Positions 1 through 9,312 of a stretch of 64,000 nt of DNA are shown here, piece by piece. The notes beneath the pieces were generated by a model. It ran no database searches. It saw only the letters and a list, made by a program, of their open reading frames with translations, and was not told the DNA's origin. The position numbers and the translations under genes are program-made. The DNA comes from Sanyastnella coralliicola (GTDB taxonomy: Bacteria; Bacteroidota; Bacteroidia; Flavobacteriales_D; Sanyastnellaceae): the NCBI RefSeq assembly GCF_030845195.1, contig NZ_CP132543.1, positions 2,373,501 through 2,437,500 of the forward strand, written 5' to 3'. The first letter of the stretch is position 1, and each line of letters starts with the position of its first letter.

Positions 1-110
1 TCTAGGGTCTAGAGGCAGGAATCGATAATCAAAAATCGATAATCTATAACTGGTCAATCTCGAGACCAGGAACAAGAACTTAAGCCTTAAGCCTTAAGCC
101 ATACGCCTTA
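1..110. repeat. Mixed heptamer repeats
   Basis: This non-coding edge holds short runs of several 7-bp words. TCTAGGG and TCTAGAG lie at the very start, AATCGAT-type words lie between about 20 and 50, and TTAAGCC occurs three times at 80-100 followed by ATACGCC. The same word families recur elsewhere in the window, for example at 19840-19915 and 42595-42640. The tract lies directly downstream of the sugar transferase gene that ends at 116. No gene is visible here. Confidence 0.8.
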
Positions 111-115
111 AAAGG

Positions 116-1528
116 TTATTTCCCGCTCCCCTTAAGCACGATAAGTATCGTGTAGAACAGAATCTTAAAGTCTACGGCTAGGCTCATGTTTTCAATGTAG
201 AGTAGATCGTACTTCAGACGTGCGATCATTTCGTCTACGTTTTCTGCGTAGCCGTATTTGACTTGGCCCCATGAGGTGATGCCAGGACGAACCTTGTGTA
301 GGTGGCGGTAGTGTGGTGCTTTTTCGGTGATTCGGTCGATGTAGAACTGGCGTTCTGGACGTGGACCTACGAGTGCCATCTCCCCTTTCATGACATTCAC
401 GAATTGTGGGAGCTCATCCATTCTTGTTTTGCGGAGGAACCTTCCGATCGGTGTGATACGGCTATCAGCACTACTTGAGAGCTGTGGACCGTTCTTCTCC
501 GCATCTTGATACATCGTTCGGAACTTAATGATCTTGAATGGCTTGCCATGGATTCCGATGCGTTCTTGAACGAAGAAAATCGGTCCTTTCGAAGAGGTCT
601 TGACGAGGATGGCGAGCACCAAGTATACTGGCGTCAGTAACGCTACGGCAATCGCTGAGAATACGATATCCATCACACGCTTGATGCTGAATTGCCATGC
701 CGGCATGATCTCTTGGTTCACTTCGATCAGTGGCGCTCCGAAGATGCTCGTCATCTTCACTGAACCGCGCATGATATCGTGAATACCTGGGATGATTTTC
801 ACCTTCACGCCTTGTCCTTCAAGCATGTTGAGGATGGCGCCAATTTCTTTGTGATCTGAAGATTCAACCGCAAGGATGACTTCCTCTACGTTCTTCAACT
901 TGATCAATTCAGGAAGACGCTGGTACTGCCCTAAATACGGCATGTACTTGCTTAGCAGATCGTCTTTCCCATTCACTCGCACGAAACCAAGGAACTTGAA
1001 CCCAGGCGACTTGCGCATGGCTTTGATCTCTTCATACATCGCTAAAGCGCGCTCGTTTCCACCCACGATAATGGTATTGAACCCAATTTCGCGACTGTGG
1101 ATCCGTTTCACTGTGCGCGTGGTGAGCATGTAGCGAAGCGTGAAAGTCAAAAGGAAATGCGCCCCGAATAGTACCAACAAGGATTGGTAGTAATCACGGT
1201 ACGAGGTAATCTGATCGTTCAGAAGTAAGACAAAGAACAACGGAATCACTCCCAACATGGTGATCCATAGCGTTTGACTCAGCTCCTTCAGACGGTGTCT
1301 CCGGTAGATGTGATTGTACTGTCCTACCATGGTGTAGAGCGTGACCCAGAAGATGGGAATCAGCAAGAGACCATAATAGAAGTTGTCGTTAAACTCCAAC
1401 GGGATGTCATATCCGTACTTGTTGGATTCGATGACCTTCTTTCGGAAAATGTAGAGCACGGTCCATGCCGCAGAGGCGCTGAGCCAGTCTGCGATAAGAT
1501 ACTTTACGACCTGTTGCCCTTTGTTCAT
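116..1528 (-). CDS. Exopolysaccharide polyprenyl glycosylphosphotransferase (WcaJ type)
   Basis: Membrane enzyme that probably transfers a sugar phosphate from a nucleotide sugar to undecaprenyl phosphate, the first step of a polysaccharide repeat unit. In the 470-residue protein there are four N-terminal membrane segments (about 10-29, 53-70, 86-104, 113-132), a Rossmann-like middle with IIVGGNERA, and a C-terminal bacterial sugar transferase domain. That domain starts at KRVMD near 284 with a re-entrant hydrophobic stretch and has FRTM near 338 and DELPQ and VGPRPE near 372-392. ATG at 1528 overlaps the upstream lipoprotein stop as TGATG, so the two are probably translationally coupled; a TTG one codon upstream is also possible. 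The sugar specificity cannot be read from sequence. Confidence 0.93.
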   Translation of the reverse strand: MNKGQQVVKYLIADWLSASAAWTVLYIFRKKVIESNKYGYDIPLEFNDNFYYGLLLIPIFWVTLYTMVGQYNHIYRRHRLKELSQTLWITMLGVIPLFFVLLLNDQITSYRDYYQSLLVLFGAHFLLTFTLRYMLTTRTVKRIHSREIGFNTIIVGGNERALAMYEEIKAMRKSPGFKFLGFVRVNGKDDLLSKYMPYLGQYQRLPELIKLKNVEEVILAVESSDHKEIGAILNMLEGQGVKVKIIPGIHDIMRGSVKMTSIFGAPLIEVNQEIMPAWQFSIKRVMDIVFSAIAVALLTPVYLVLAILVKTSSKGPIFFVQERIGIHGKPFKIIKFRTMYQDAEKNGPQLSSSADSRITPIGRFLRKTRMDELPQFVNVMKGEMALVGPRPERQFYIDRITEKAPHYRHLHKVRPGITSWGQVKYGYAENVDEMIARLKYDLLYIENMSLAVDFKILFYTILIVLKGSGK

Positions 1529-2409
1529 CAAAAGTGTACGATCTTGATATTATCGAAGTAGAGCTCTACCTCTTTTCCAGATTCATCTTCCACCGACTCA
1601 ATGAAGACTTCGAAATCACTGAAGGTCGAATACGTAGCAGCGATGGTACTGAGATCCACATAGACCTTATTCCACTCTTCTTCACCTGCGTCGTTGGTGG
1701 TTGGATTCAATATCACGAGATACTCTCGCTCAGTAGAAGCAGGACTCACTGCTAGCAGTCCGACTGCCATCGAGTTGTTGCTTCTGAAGTTCATTTCGAG
1801 GTATGACAGACGGTTACCTGGTAGATCGAAATCTTGCTCGTTGGTCACGATACGCGTCAACGCCTCATCCGCAGTCAATGTGGCCAGTCCTGATCCATCG
1901 CCTTCGAACACCACCGCATCGTCCGTAGTACGCACGATCTCTCCTTCCACACCGATATCGACAGTGAACACTGTGTTGTTTTCGAAATCATCGACGTTGA
2001 TTACCGTTACTGACTCTTTGTATCCGAATACTGGGAAGATCGTGTCTTTCTCCAGTGGACGCATATCAAGATCAAGCTGGTAAGTAGAATAGAATGGGTA
2101 AATGATGCGGTCAGTAGCAACTCCGTTGTTCTTGATGCCTGGATAAATCTCAATATCAGTGACACCGTCTACGAGGATTGGAACTTCCGCAGGTAGGTCA
2201 TAGGCTCCGATCAACTGATCGTTCGCAAAGACCCATACTTCGGTGATTTTTTCTGCATCTGATCCTTCTGAAGAGTAATCAGTGACGAGGTCGAATGATG
2301 GAATAACCAGATATGCCGGCAATGGCTCTGCTGGGTTGATAATCTCACACCCCACAAAGGCCGCCAAGCAGCATGCGATACAAATAGCTCCTAAAGTTGT
2401 TTTCATCAT
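1528..2409 (-). CDS. Hypothetical lipoprotein
   Basis: A 293-residue protein with a lipoprotein signal peptide whose lipobox FVGC places the lipidated cysteine near residue 21. The rest is rich in Asp, Glu, Thr and Val and looks like a beta-rich extracytoplasmic protein; I do not recognise the family. It is the first gene of a two-gene operon with the glycosylphosphotransferase (TGATG overlap), which suggests a role in surface polysaccharide or envelope biology, but that is inference. The start has two adjacent ATGs. A TAGTTTTG promoter element lies 32 bp upstream. Confidence 0.75.
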   Translation of the reverse strand: MMKTTLGAICIACCLAAFVGCEIINPAEPLPAYLVIPSFDLVTDYSSEGSDAEKITEVWVFANDQLIGAYDLPAEVPILVDGVTDIEIYPGIKNNGVATDRIIYPFYSTYQLDLDMRPLEKDTIFPVFGYKESVTVINVDDFENNTVFTVDIGVEGEIVRTTDDAVVFEGDGSGLATLTADEALTRIVTNEQDFDLPGNRLSYLEMNFRSNNSMAVGLLAVSPASTEREYLVILNPTTNDAGEEEWNKVYVDLSTIAATYSTFSDFEVFIESVEDESGKEVELYFDNIKIVHF

Positions 2410-2441
2410 CTATCTCCACAAAAAGGAAGCGCAAAACTAGC

Positions 2442-2449
2442 AATTTCCT
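2442..2449 (-). promoter_or_regulatory. Bacteroidota -7 promoter element
   Basis: TAGTTTTG on the minus strand matches the Bacteroidota -7 consensus TAnnTTTG and sits 32 bp before the lipoprotein start at 2409. No clear -33 TTTG was found. Confidence 0.55.
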
Positions 2450-2522
2450 TCCGCTCAGGAGAGCGTTCTCAGCTAGTTAACGGCTTATTGTGTCCGATAT
2501 TTTAAAGTCTGTTAAAAGAGTT

Positions 2523-2539
2523 TTCCACATAACGTGGAA
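2523..2539. promoter_or_regulatory. Inverted repeat, possible operator
   Basis: TTCCACATAACGTGGAA is a perfect 6-5-6 inverted repeat in the gap between the GH20 gene end (2562) and the lipoprotein promoter (2442). It could be an operator for the lipoprotein/sugar transferase operon. The stem is short and has no T-run, so a terminator is less likely. Confidence 0.3.
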
Positions 2540-2561
2540 TCTTAGGAAATCGGCTGTGGGA

Positions 2562-4748
2562 TTAGTTGATGACAATCTCCGACATAAACACCCAACTTGG
2601 TTGTCCAGCTGCGTCGTGCCATTCTGGACATGGCCCTGGATTTTTCGCTTCAACTTTGACATAGCGAGTCGTGAATTCATCCCAGTTTTTTCCAGCTACA
2701 ACGATCCGCTGTTCTACGTTTCCAGACATGGAAGGCATATCAATACGAGCGAACTTTTCCCAGTTCAATCCATCGTCTGAGCTCCAGAGATCAATGTACT
2801 CCGGACTAAAAATCCATGCGTTGCCATAGATGTAGACTGGGATTTGAACGCTAGAAATTGAGGTTGATTCGCCAAGGTCAATTTCATAGATCATGTCTAC
2901 CCCCTGCTCTGCTTGCCAATGTCCGTCTCTGAAGTCAAAACTGCCTGAGAAACCGTCCGTCATCGCCTTGTCTCCTCCACCAGTATACCAATCAGAGAAT
3001 CCATTGATCACTTTTGTAGGTGCCCCGAGAGCCAAGTGATTCGCAAGATTTAATTCGATGGTGTCACCATAAACTCTTCCATTTTTGTAACCCACCACCT
3101 CGTACTCGTGCAATCCGGGGGGAATTTTGATCTCTCTTCCCTCCTGCCAAGCTTCTCCAAAGGTGCGCCAGCTTACTTTCAATCCACTCACGCGATCTAC
3201 AATCGACACCTTTCCCGGTTCCGCGCTAGCGAATTCAAAAGGCACAGTAGCCGCGCCATAATCAACGCCTAACTCATCGAGCGCAGCGTATTCGCGATCT
3301 ACTCTCCGCTCAAACTCTTGATAATTGCGCTCTTCAGGATAGGCCCACAACACCTCGGCCATGGCTAAGATTCGAGGAAAGACCTTCGAATCAACCTTGT
3401 CTTGAGGTGCGTGTTCAGTCCACATATTGCATTCTCCACCAATGATATATTTCGCCTGATCGGCGGAAAGTGATTCAGGAATCGGGTCAAAAGAATACAC
3501 CTCTTCTAAGTCTGTCGAACGGACGTCATAGTCGAAGTAAGCGTGGCTGGTCGGACTCATCACCACCTCTCGCTCCATCTCGGCAGCTGTGATGCCGCCT
3601 TCCATGCCTCGCCACGATTGTACCATGGCTCCTTCTGGAAGCCCGCCTTCAAGGATTTCATCCCATCCGATCAGCTTGCGGCCTCTCGAATCAAGGAATT
3701 CTGCGAAATGCCCGATCATCCAGCTTTGGAGCTCGTGCTCATCGTGAAGCCCTTCTTCTTTGATGCGTCGCTGACACTTCTCACATTGCTCCCAGCGTGT
3801 CTTGGGCGCTTCGTCTCCCCCTATATGGATGACATCGGAAGGGAAAATCTCTAGCACTTCATCTAAGACGGTCTCCAAAAAGGCAATAGTACTGTCGTTT
3901 CCAGCGCAATAGATGTCCTTGAAGACACCCCATTCATTCTCAACAGGAATTTGCTCCCCCGTGCAAGAAAGCCACGGGTACGACGCAATGGCAGCGGAAC
4001 TATGTCCTGGCAATTCAATCTCAGGAATGACCTTTATGTGACGAGCAGCCGCATAGGCTACGATATCTCGCATCTCTTCTTTGGTGTAGAATCCACCGTG
4101 AATAGAACTGTCTTTTTCAGTGCGCCAAGCGCCTACCTCCGTCAACTTGGGATAAGCATCAATCTCTACTCTCCATCCTTGGTCTTCGGTTAAATGCCAG
4201 TGCAAGACATTCATTTTATATCGAGCGAGGAGGTCGATGTAGCGTTTCACGAACTCTGGTTCCATGAAGTGGCGACAGCAATCCAGCAACATTCCACGGT
4301 GGCGAAAAGAAGGTTCATCGTCAATGGTAACGTGCTTTAAGTGATCACCTTTCTTCCACTGTACGAGGGTCATGACCGCGTTGAAAGCTCCGTGATTACT
4401 ACCGGCAGTGATTTGTACTCCGCTTGAATCTATGTTAAGCAAGTAGGCCTCAGGAATTCGAGACCAACGCGAACGCTGAAAACGGATATCCGCTTCTTCT
4501 GGTGATTCCACTTTGCGAATGGGACGATCGAAGAAGGCAGACAACATTTCGGTTTCAGACTCAAATCCACCTTCGTCAAAAACAGTCAGTTCTTCAGATA
4601 AAACGTAGGCTACTTGTCCTGACAACTCCATCGACTGAGGTTTCGGGATAAGCTGAGGAACTGCCATCTTAATCATGGCATTCTTGCTTGCTTCTTTTGG
4701 AACGCATCCCACGAGGAGCGCAACAAGCACAAACCAAAATAGTCTCAC
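2562..4748 (-). CDS. Beta-N-acetylhexosaminidase, GH20 lipoprotein
   Basis: Lipid-anchored exo-hexosaminidase that removes terminal N-acetylglucosamine or N-acetylgalactosamine, for example from chitin fragments or glycans. The 728-residue protein has a lipoprotein signal (LLVGC, Cys15), a GH20b-type N-terminal domain to about residue 145, and a GH20 barrel with the catalytic motif HIGGDE at about 308-313 (Asp-Glu pair; substrate-assisted mechanism known for the family). C-terminal domains (about 500-728) look like carbohydrate-binding beta-sandwiches. GTG is the start and overlaps the stop of the upstream DUF4359-like gene as GTGA, so the two are co-translated. Confidence 0.95.
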   Translation of the reverse strand: MRLFWFVLVALLVGCVPKEASKNAMIKMAVPQLIPKPQSMELSGQVAYVLSEELTVFDEGGFESETEMLSAFFDRPIRKVESPEEADIRFQRSRWSRIPEAYLLNIDSSGVQITAGSNHGAFNAVMTLVQWKKGDHLKHVTIDDEPSFRHRGMLLDCCRHFMEPEFVKRYIDLLARYKMNVLHWHLTEDQGWRVEIDAYPKLTEVGAWRTEKDSSIHGGFYTKEEMRDIVAYAAARHIKVIPEIELPGHSSAAIASYPWLSCTGEQIPVENEWGVFKDIYCAGNDSTIAFLETVLDEVLEIFPSDVIHIGGDEAPKTRWEQCEKCQRRIKEEGLHDEHELQSWMIGHFAEFLDSRGRKLIGWDEILEGGLPEGAMVQSWRGMEGGITAAEMEREVVMSPTSHAYFDYDVRSTDLEEVYSFDPIPESLSADQAKYIIGGECNMWTEHAPQDKVDSKVFPRILAMAEVLWAYPEERNYQEFERRVDREYAALDELGVDYGAATVPFEFASAEPGKVSIVDRVSGLKVSWRTFGEAWQEGREIKIPPGLHEYEVVGYKNGRVYGDTIELNLANHLALGAPTKVINGFSDWYTGGGDKAMTDGFSGSFDFRDGHWQAEQGVDMIYEIDLGESTSISSVQIPVYIYGNAWIFSPEYIDLWSSDDGLNWEKFARIDMPSMSGNVEQRIVVAGKNWDEFTTRYVKVEAKNPGPCPEWHDAAGQPSWVFMSEIVIN

Positions 4749-5065
4749 AAATTCAGGGGTTGTTTCTCTTGTAGAGGGATGAAGATCTTAAAGATGCCCA
4801 CGTATCTGAAGGTATCAGTACCCATGGGAATTTCATACAGAGAGAAAATGTAGAAGTTCTTTCGTTCGGCCATCTTTTCAGCCACTCCTGCGGCGATCTT
4901 GCTTGCTTCACTTCCGAAGAGTTCGGCAATGTCATTTCCTTCTGACCCTTCAAGCATGCGATCTTCCAATCGTTCGGCAACAAATACCTTGAAATCTTCT
5001 CGATCTGGATTGGTCAGAAACATAGCTACGAGCGCTATGATCAGGATGGGAAGGAAGCGTTTCAT
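4745..5065 (-). CDS. Small DUF4359-like exported protein
   Basis: A 106-residue protein with one N-terminal hydrophobic segment (about 4-18) followed by TNPDREDF, an alpha-helical acidic middle and a hydrophobic C-terminal strand region. The TNP-x-Y/F start after the membrane segment resembles DUF4359; this is recognition from memory. It overlaps the GH20 gene by 4 bp and follows rsmE at about 30 bp, so it is probably part of one minus-strand operon. Function unknown. Confidence 0.65.
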   Translation of the reverse strand: MKRFLPILIIALVAMFLTNPDREDFKVFVAERLEDRMLEGSEGNDIAELFGSEASKIAAGVAEKMAERKNFYIFSLYEIPMGTDTFRYVGIFKIFIPLQEKQPLNL

Positions 5066-5098
5066 AGAGAGGGTTTGTGTGAAGTTAGTAAACTTCCC

Positions 5099-5815
5099 TT
5101 AGGATTCTGCCTCGAATTGCTTTTGCGCAGCCCAAGACATCACAGTGAAGCCAGCCGTTTCTGTACGTAAACGATAATGCCCTAAGGATACTGGTGTCCA
5201 ACCATTCGTTTTTGCCAAATCAGCTTCGTCATCAGAAAAATCTCCTTCCGGACCGATGGCAATGATGCTCGGCTTCGACGCATCATACGCTTCAGAAAAG
5301 AAAGCACTGGGCTCATCTTCCCCTAACCATGCGATCATTTTATCCTTGTCCAATTCCGCGTTAGCGAAAAGATCATCAACATCAGTGGGCGGATGAATTA
5401 CTGGCTTATAGAGGTGCAGACTTTGCTTCATGGCCGAAATCGCAATCTTCTCCCAACGATCGGTACGCGCGTGCTTACGTTCGCTGTTGTCACACCAAAT
5501 CGGAATGATCTCGGTACAGCCCAGCTCCACCGCCTTCTCAATGAACCACTCAAAACGGTCGCGGTTCTTTGTTGGTGCAATGGCTATCGTTAGGTCAGGC
5601 GTATCCTTTTCGCGCTTATCGAGTACCTCAAGATTCACGCGTACTTCCTTCGCTGCAGCTTCGTAGATGGTGCCTTCAAAGAGGGTTCCCATTCCGTCAG
5701 TGACATAGATAACATCACCAGCGCGCTTTCGAAGCACTTTGATCACGTGTTGCGATTCATCCTCAGGAAGCATCGCCATTCCTTCAACGATATGGTTGGT
5801 ATAGAATAATTGCAT
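5099..5815 (-). CDS. rsmE: 16S rRNA (uracil1498-N3)-methyltransferase
   Basis: SPOUT-family enzyme that methylates U1498 of 16S rRNA using SAM. The 238-residue length is typical. An N-terminal PUA-like part carries HVIKVLR. The C-terminal knot has the family signature IAIGPEGDFS followed by SLGHYRLRTETAG, which forms the SAM site. It is separated from pckA upstream by a terminator at 5828-5858. It carries one copy of the TTCCGCG(C/T)TAGCGAA motif at 5354-5368, encoding FANAE. Confidence 0.95.
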   Translation of the reverse strand: MQLFYTNHIVEGMAMLPEDESQHVIKVLRKRAGDVIYVTDGMGTLFEGTIYEAAAKEVRVNLEVLDKREKDTPDLTIAIAPTKNRDRFEWFIEKAVELGCTEIIPIWCDNSERKHARTDRWEKIAISAMKQSLHLYKPVIHPPTDVDDLFANAELDKDKMIAWLGEDEPSAFFSEAYDASKPSIIAIGPEGDFSDDEADLAKTNGWTPVSLGHYRLRTETAGFTVMSWAAQKQFEAES

Positions 5816-5827
5816 GGGCCGAAAATA

Positions 5828-5858
5828 AAAAAGCCGAGGATTGCTCCCCGGCTTTTCG
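5828..5858 (-). terminator. Rho-independent terminator of pckA
   Basis: Read on the minus strand, a GC-rich hairpin (AGCCGGGGA paired with TCCTCGGCT around a short loop) is followed by a run of T. It lies 18 bp past the pckA stop. Confidence 0.85.
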
Positions 5859-5875
5859 TTGATTATTGTGAGGTC

Positions 5876-7489
5876 TTATACTTTTTCTGCCACTTTAGGA
5901 GCAGCAGCCATAATCTCTTCATTCGCGAAATCGCTGTACTCGTCGAAGTTGTCGATGAACTTTTGAGCAAGCACTACCGCTTTCGTATCGTATGCGTCTT
6001 TGTCAGACCACGTGTTGCGTGGGTCTAGGATCTCAGTCGGAACGTTATCACAAGAAGTTGGCATCTGCAATCCGAATACCGCATGCTCTGTGTAGTCAAC
6101 GTTATCTAGCTTTCCTTCGAGTGCCGCTGTGATCATCGCTCGAGTGAAACGCAACTTGATACGCTCACCTTCACCATAACCGCCACCGCTCCAACCAGTG
6201 TTCACTAGCCAAACGTTTACGTCGTGCTCTTCCATCTTCTTCCCTAGCATTTCTGCATATTTCGTTGGGTGAAGTGGAAGGAATGGAGAACCGAAACAAG
6301 CAGAGAATGCTGTTACAGGCTCATCTATTCCTGCTTCTGTACCTGCAACTTTAGCAGTGTAACCAGAGATGAAGTGGTACATCGCTTGACCTTTCGTTAG
6401 ACGAGAGATCGGAGGTAATACTCCAAACGCGTCACAAGTCAAGAAGAAAATATTCTTCGCATGGCCACCGGCTGAGGGTTCCATGATATTATCAATGTGA
6501 TCAATCGGGTACGACACACGTGTGTTCTGCGTCTTCGTTGCATCATGGTAATCAGGAGTACAACCGTCATCCTGGAAACCGATGTTTTCTAGAATCGCAC
6601 CGAACTTGATCGCATCCCAGATTTGAGGCTCCTTCTCTTGAGAAAGATCGATCGTTTTCGCGTAACAACCACCTTCGAAGTTGAATACTCCATTTTCTGA
6701 CCACCCGTGCTCATCGTCTCCGATGAGGTGACGGTTTGGATCAGAAGAAAGGGTTGTTTTTCCTGTACCTGAAAGTCCGAAGAAAACAGCAGTGTCTCCG
6801 TCGTCGCCCACATTCGCTGAACAGTGCATCGAAAGCACGTTGTTATCATGCGGAAGGACGTAGTTCAACACAGAGAAGATTCCTTTTTTGATTTCACCAG
6901 TGTACGCTGTACCTCCAATGATGATCATCTTCTTCGTAAAGTTCAATACGGCGAAGTTGTGCTGACGTGTTCCGTCGATACCTGCTTCTGCCATGAAGTC
7001 TGGAGCACAGACAATGTGCCACTCAGGATCGAAGTTGTCAATCTCTTCCGCCGTAGGACGAAGGAACATGTTGCTTGCGAACATATTCGACCATGGGAAC
7101 TCAGTTACCACACGAATATTCAAACGGTATTTGTCGTCTGCACAAGCGTACGCGTCGCGTACATAAACGTCGCGGTTTGTTAGGTAAGCACGCATGCGAG
7201 CGTACAGCGCATCGAATTTCTCAGGATCGAACTTGTGGTTCACCGGACCCCACCATACGCTGTCGCGTGTGGTGTCATCAATAACTACAAATCTGTCTTG
7301 AGGGGATCTACCAGTGAATTCACCGGTATCAACTGCTAGCGCTCCCGTATTCGTGAGCATTCCCTGGCCGTTCATCAGGGTTTCTTCGACAAGCTCTGCT
7401 GGCGTTAGATTCCAGTAAGCGTTTGCCACTTTACCAAGCCCGATCGAATCGAGCGTGGCTCCATCGGCTTTTCTTCCGAAGTGATTCAT
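5876..7489 (-). CDS. pckA: Phosphoenolpyruvate carboxykinase (ATP)
   Basis: Gluconeogenic enzyme converting oxaloacetate and ATP to phosphoenolpyruvate, ADP and CO2. The 537-residue length fits the ATP-type family. The kinase P-loop GLSGTGKTT is near residue 240 and is followed by LIGDDEHGW; the substrate/metal region RSPQDRF is near residue 60. It is transcribed alone, with a TAATTTTG promoter element at 7521-7528 and a strong terminator at 5828-5858. Confidence 0.97.
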   Translation of the reverse strand: MNHFGRKADGATLDSIGLGKVANAYWNLTPAELVEETLMNGQGMLTNTGALAVDTGEFTGRSPQDRFVVIDDTTRDSVWWGPVNHKFDPEKFDALYARMRAYLTNRDVYVRDAYACADDKYRLNIRVVTEFPWSNMFASNMFLRPTAEEIDNFDPEWHIVCAPDFMAEAGIDGTRQHNFAVLNFTKKMIIIGGTAYTGEIKKGIFSVLNYVLPHDNNVLSMHCSANVGDDGDTAVFFGLSGTGKTTLSSDPNRHLIGDDEHGWSENGVFNFEGGCYAKTIDLSQEKEPQIWDAIKFGAILENIGFQDDGCTPDYHDATKTQNTRVSYPIDHIDNIMEPSAGGHAKNIFFLTCDAFGVLPPISRLTKGQAMYHFISGYTAKVAGTEAGIDEPVTAFSACFGSPFLPLHPTKYAEMLGKKMEEHDVNVWLVNTGWSGGGYGEGERIKLRFTRAMITAALEGKLDNVDYTEHAVFGLQMPTSCDNVPTEILDPRNTWSDKDAYDTKAVVLAQKFIDNFDEYSDFANEEIMAAAPKVAEKV

Positions 7490-7520
7490 AAAGACTGCTG
7501 TTTATTGAGCAATATGCTAG

Positions 7521-7528
7521 CAAAATTA
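7521..7528 (-). promoter_or_regulatory. Bacteroidota -7 element of pckA
   Basis: TAATTTTG on the minus strand matches TAnnTTTG and lies 31 bp before the pckA ATG. Confidence 0.6.
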
Positions 7529-7635
7529 GGTCTTTTAGAAGGGAGAGTTGCAAGCGAAGCTGCCTATTCTTTGTCAGTGATTTTCCACATCCCACGTGTA
7601 AAACCCAGCTATCCAAGGCCAGTTAAACTAAGTGT

Positions 7636-8040
7636 CTAATCAACACTTTTAACTGTTAAAATTCGCACAAGTAGGATTCCGAAAGCGACGATCAGGAGCG
7701 TTCCGCCGATAGGTGTAATAGGACCAAGAATACTTCGCATCGCATGACCTTGGGGAAAGGAAATTAGGAGATAAATGCTCCCGCTAAACATTAACGTGCC
7801 GGTAGTCAGCAATCTAGCCACCCATTTCACGCGATCTTGAAGGAAGATTTTACCTGCGATGACGGTCAGAGCAAGCGCCATTCCCATCCATACTTGGTAT
7901 CGAACCGCTGTGAGGTAGCTAGTCAACTGCTGTTCGGCCAAAACGGCTTTGAGCGCATGGGCACCCATAGCTCCAAGGATTACCCCTGTACCGATGAAAA
8001 ACACAGAGATGGCAAGGAATTGTCGTTGGAATGGAGTCAT
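7636..8040 (-). CDS. DUF423 family membrane protein
   Basis: A 134-residue protein with four predicted membrane helices (about 8-28, 45-65, 72-92, 105-128). The family signature GAMGAHALK is near residue 24-32. It is in the inner membrane and its function is unknown (E. coli YgdD family). It is divergent from the fasciclin lipoprotein gene at 8077, sharing a 36-bp promoter region. Confidence 0.9.
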   Translation of the reverse strand: MTPFQRQFLAISVFFIGTGVILGAMGAHALKAVLAEQQLTSYLTAVRYQVWMGMALALTVIAGKIFLQDRVKWVARLLTTGTLMFSGSIYLLISFPQGHAMRSILGPITPIGGTLLIVAFGILLVRILTVKSVD

Positions 8041-8062
8041 GATCTGATTAATTATCTTTCGA

Positions 8063-8070
8063 CAAAATTA
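8063..8070 (-). promoter_or_regulatory. Bacteroidota -7 element of DUF423 gene
   Basis: TAATTTTG on the minus strand matches TAnnTTTG, 22 bp before the start at 8040. On the plus strand an imperfect TATCTTTCG lies at 8053-8061 and may serve the divergent gene at 8077. Confidence 0.55.
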
Positions 8071-8076
8071 CGCACG

Positions 8077-8730
8077 ATGAGAAAGATGACGTTCCATTTC
8101 CTGACAGTTTGTTTTGCAGCTTTGACTTTGGCAGCTTGTAATGAACCTCAGAACAATGACAGCGCTGAAGAAGAAATGCCTACGGTTCAACAACCCTCGA
8201 ACCTGACTACAAACAAGGAGGAGGCAACAAAACCGGAAGAGGTAATTGATCGCCGACCAGGCGACTACGACGCCAATGCAAAGGCAAAAATGGACCAGCA
8301 GAAAGAGGAGGTAACAGCTACGGAGGAGAACATTACAAGTCCTTACCGTTACCTAACCACTACTGAAAAATTCAGCCATTTTGGGGAATTGTTGAAGGCT
8401 TCCACTCTAAGTAAACACGTGCATGGTATGGGGGTAACTGTTCTAGCTCCGCGTAATGATGTTATGGAAAATTACCCGGCTTGGAGAGACCTTCTTAAAG
8501 AAGGAAATGTGGAAGCCATTGATGCTTTCGTTTCGGCTTATATCATTGACGAAATCTTCGGATACAAGGAAATGACTTCTCGTGAGAATTTGATCAATCA
8601 CACCGGAGAGCCATTGAAAATCACTGACCGCGGTGGGTATGAGATTGCCGGCGCAAGCATCAGCACTGAAGAAATCTCGACACGAAATGGGAAAATTTTG
8701 GTCATGAACGACCTTTACGAAGCTCCCTGA
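8077..8730 (+). CDS. Fasciclin (FAS1) domain lipoprotein
   Basis: A 217-residue exported lipoprotein. The lipobox LAAC puts the lipidated Cys at residue 17. A low-complexity Glu/Lys/Pro linker (about 20-85) leads to a FAS1-like fold with the conserved-type VTVLAPRNDVM in the middle and GKILVMNDLYE at the end. FAS1 domains mediate cell-surface adhesion. I chose the ATG at 8077 because it gives the signal peptide; a longer in-frame ORF running back into the opposite DUF423 gene is not real. Its stop abuts the stop of the convergent gene at 8731 with no gap. Confidence 0.88.
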   Translation: MRKMTFHFLTVCFAALTLAACNEPQNNDSAEEEMPTVQQPSNLTTNKEEATKPEEVIDRRPGDYDANAKAKMDQQKEEVTATEENITSPYRYLTTTEKFSHFGELLKASTLSKHVHGMGVTVLAPRNDVMENYPAWRDLLKEGNVEAIDAFVSAYIIDEIFGYKEMTSRENLINHTGEPLKITDRGGYEIAGASISTEEISTRNGKILVMNDLYEAP

Positions 8731-9252
8731 TTACATCATTTTCTGAGCCTCCATTCGAAGTAAATCTAAGGTCTGCTTAATTGCTTGATTCCCTGTTTTT
8801 GCTTCGAGGTCAAAGATTTCTTTGCTCAACGCCATGCCTGAGGCCTCTGGTCCGGCTTTCGTTGCAGCAATCTTTACCATTTGAAGAACTTCATCTTTGG
8901 CATTCTTGGTCAATTCCCAAGCTGTACGGCTCACATACATCTGCATGCTGATGTTGTGCTCGAACTCAGAACGAACCGCTTTAAGTAGTTCTAGTTGCAA
9001 CTGAGCTCCGTTCATTGAACCTTGATTGACGCGCATCACTAAATTAGAGGGTGTGATACGCTCCAACATGATAATCAATCTCTCATAAGCCTTCATTTGT
9101 AGCGGAAGGCTGTGCTTGCGCTCTTCTGAACGCATATGCCACTTTTGAAATTCGCGCTGGTCATTGCGCATTCTGTTAAAGAAGATCATGGCCGTCAGGA
9201 AGACAAGAAGTGCGGGCACAAGTAGGAGAAGTATGTCTAAGAATGTATCCAT
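8731..9252 (-). CDS. Conserved membrane-anchored protein of unknown function
   Basis: A 173-residue protein with one N-terminal membrane helix (about 6-26) and a long, probably coiled-coil cytoplasmic part containing LPLQMKAYERLIIMLERI. This arrangement is familiar from conserved Bacteroidota proteins without known function. Its stop codon directly abuts that of the fasciclin gene. Confidence 0.75.
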   Translation of the reverse strand: MDTFLDILLLLVPALLVFLTAMIFFNRMRNDQREFQKWHMRSEERKHSLPLQMKAYERLIIMLERITPSNLVMRVNQGSMNGAQLQLELLKAVRSEFEHNISMQMYVSRTAWELTKNAKDEVLQMVKIAATKAGPEASGMALSKEIFDLEAKTGNQAIKQTLDLLRMEAQKMM

Positions 9253-9312
9253 TTCAATACCTTTCGTTACAGGAAGAGTTGATGTTTACCTATTATTACA
9301 AACGCGAAGGAA

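Noticed and set aside
2521-7589. DnaA boxes (TTTTCCACA at 2521 and 7581) as sign of an origin
   Set aside because: Two isolated boxes 5 kb apart with no dnaA or dnaN nearby are expected by chance in A/T-rich gaps.
7837-8076. Upstream extension of the fasciclin gene
   Set aside because: It runs opposite to the DUF423 gene; ATG 8077 gives a proper lipoprotein signal.
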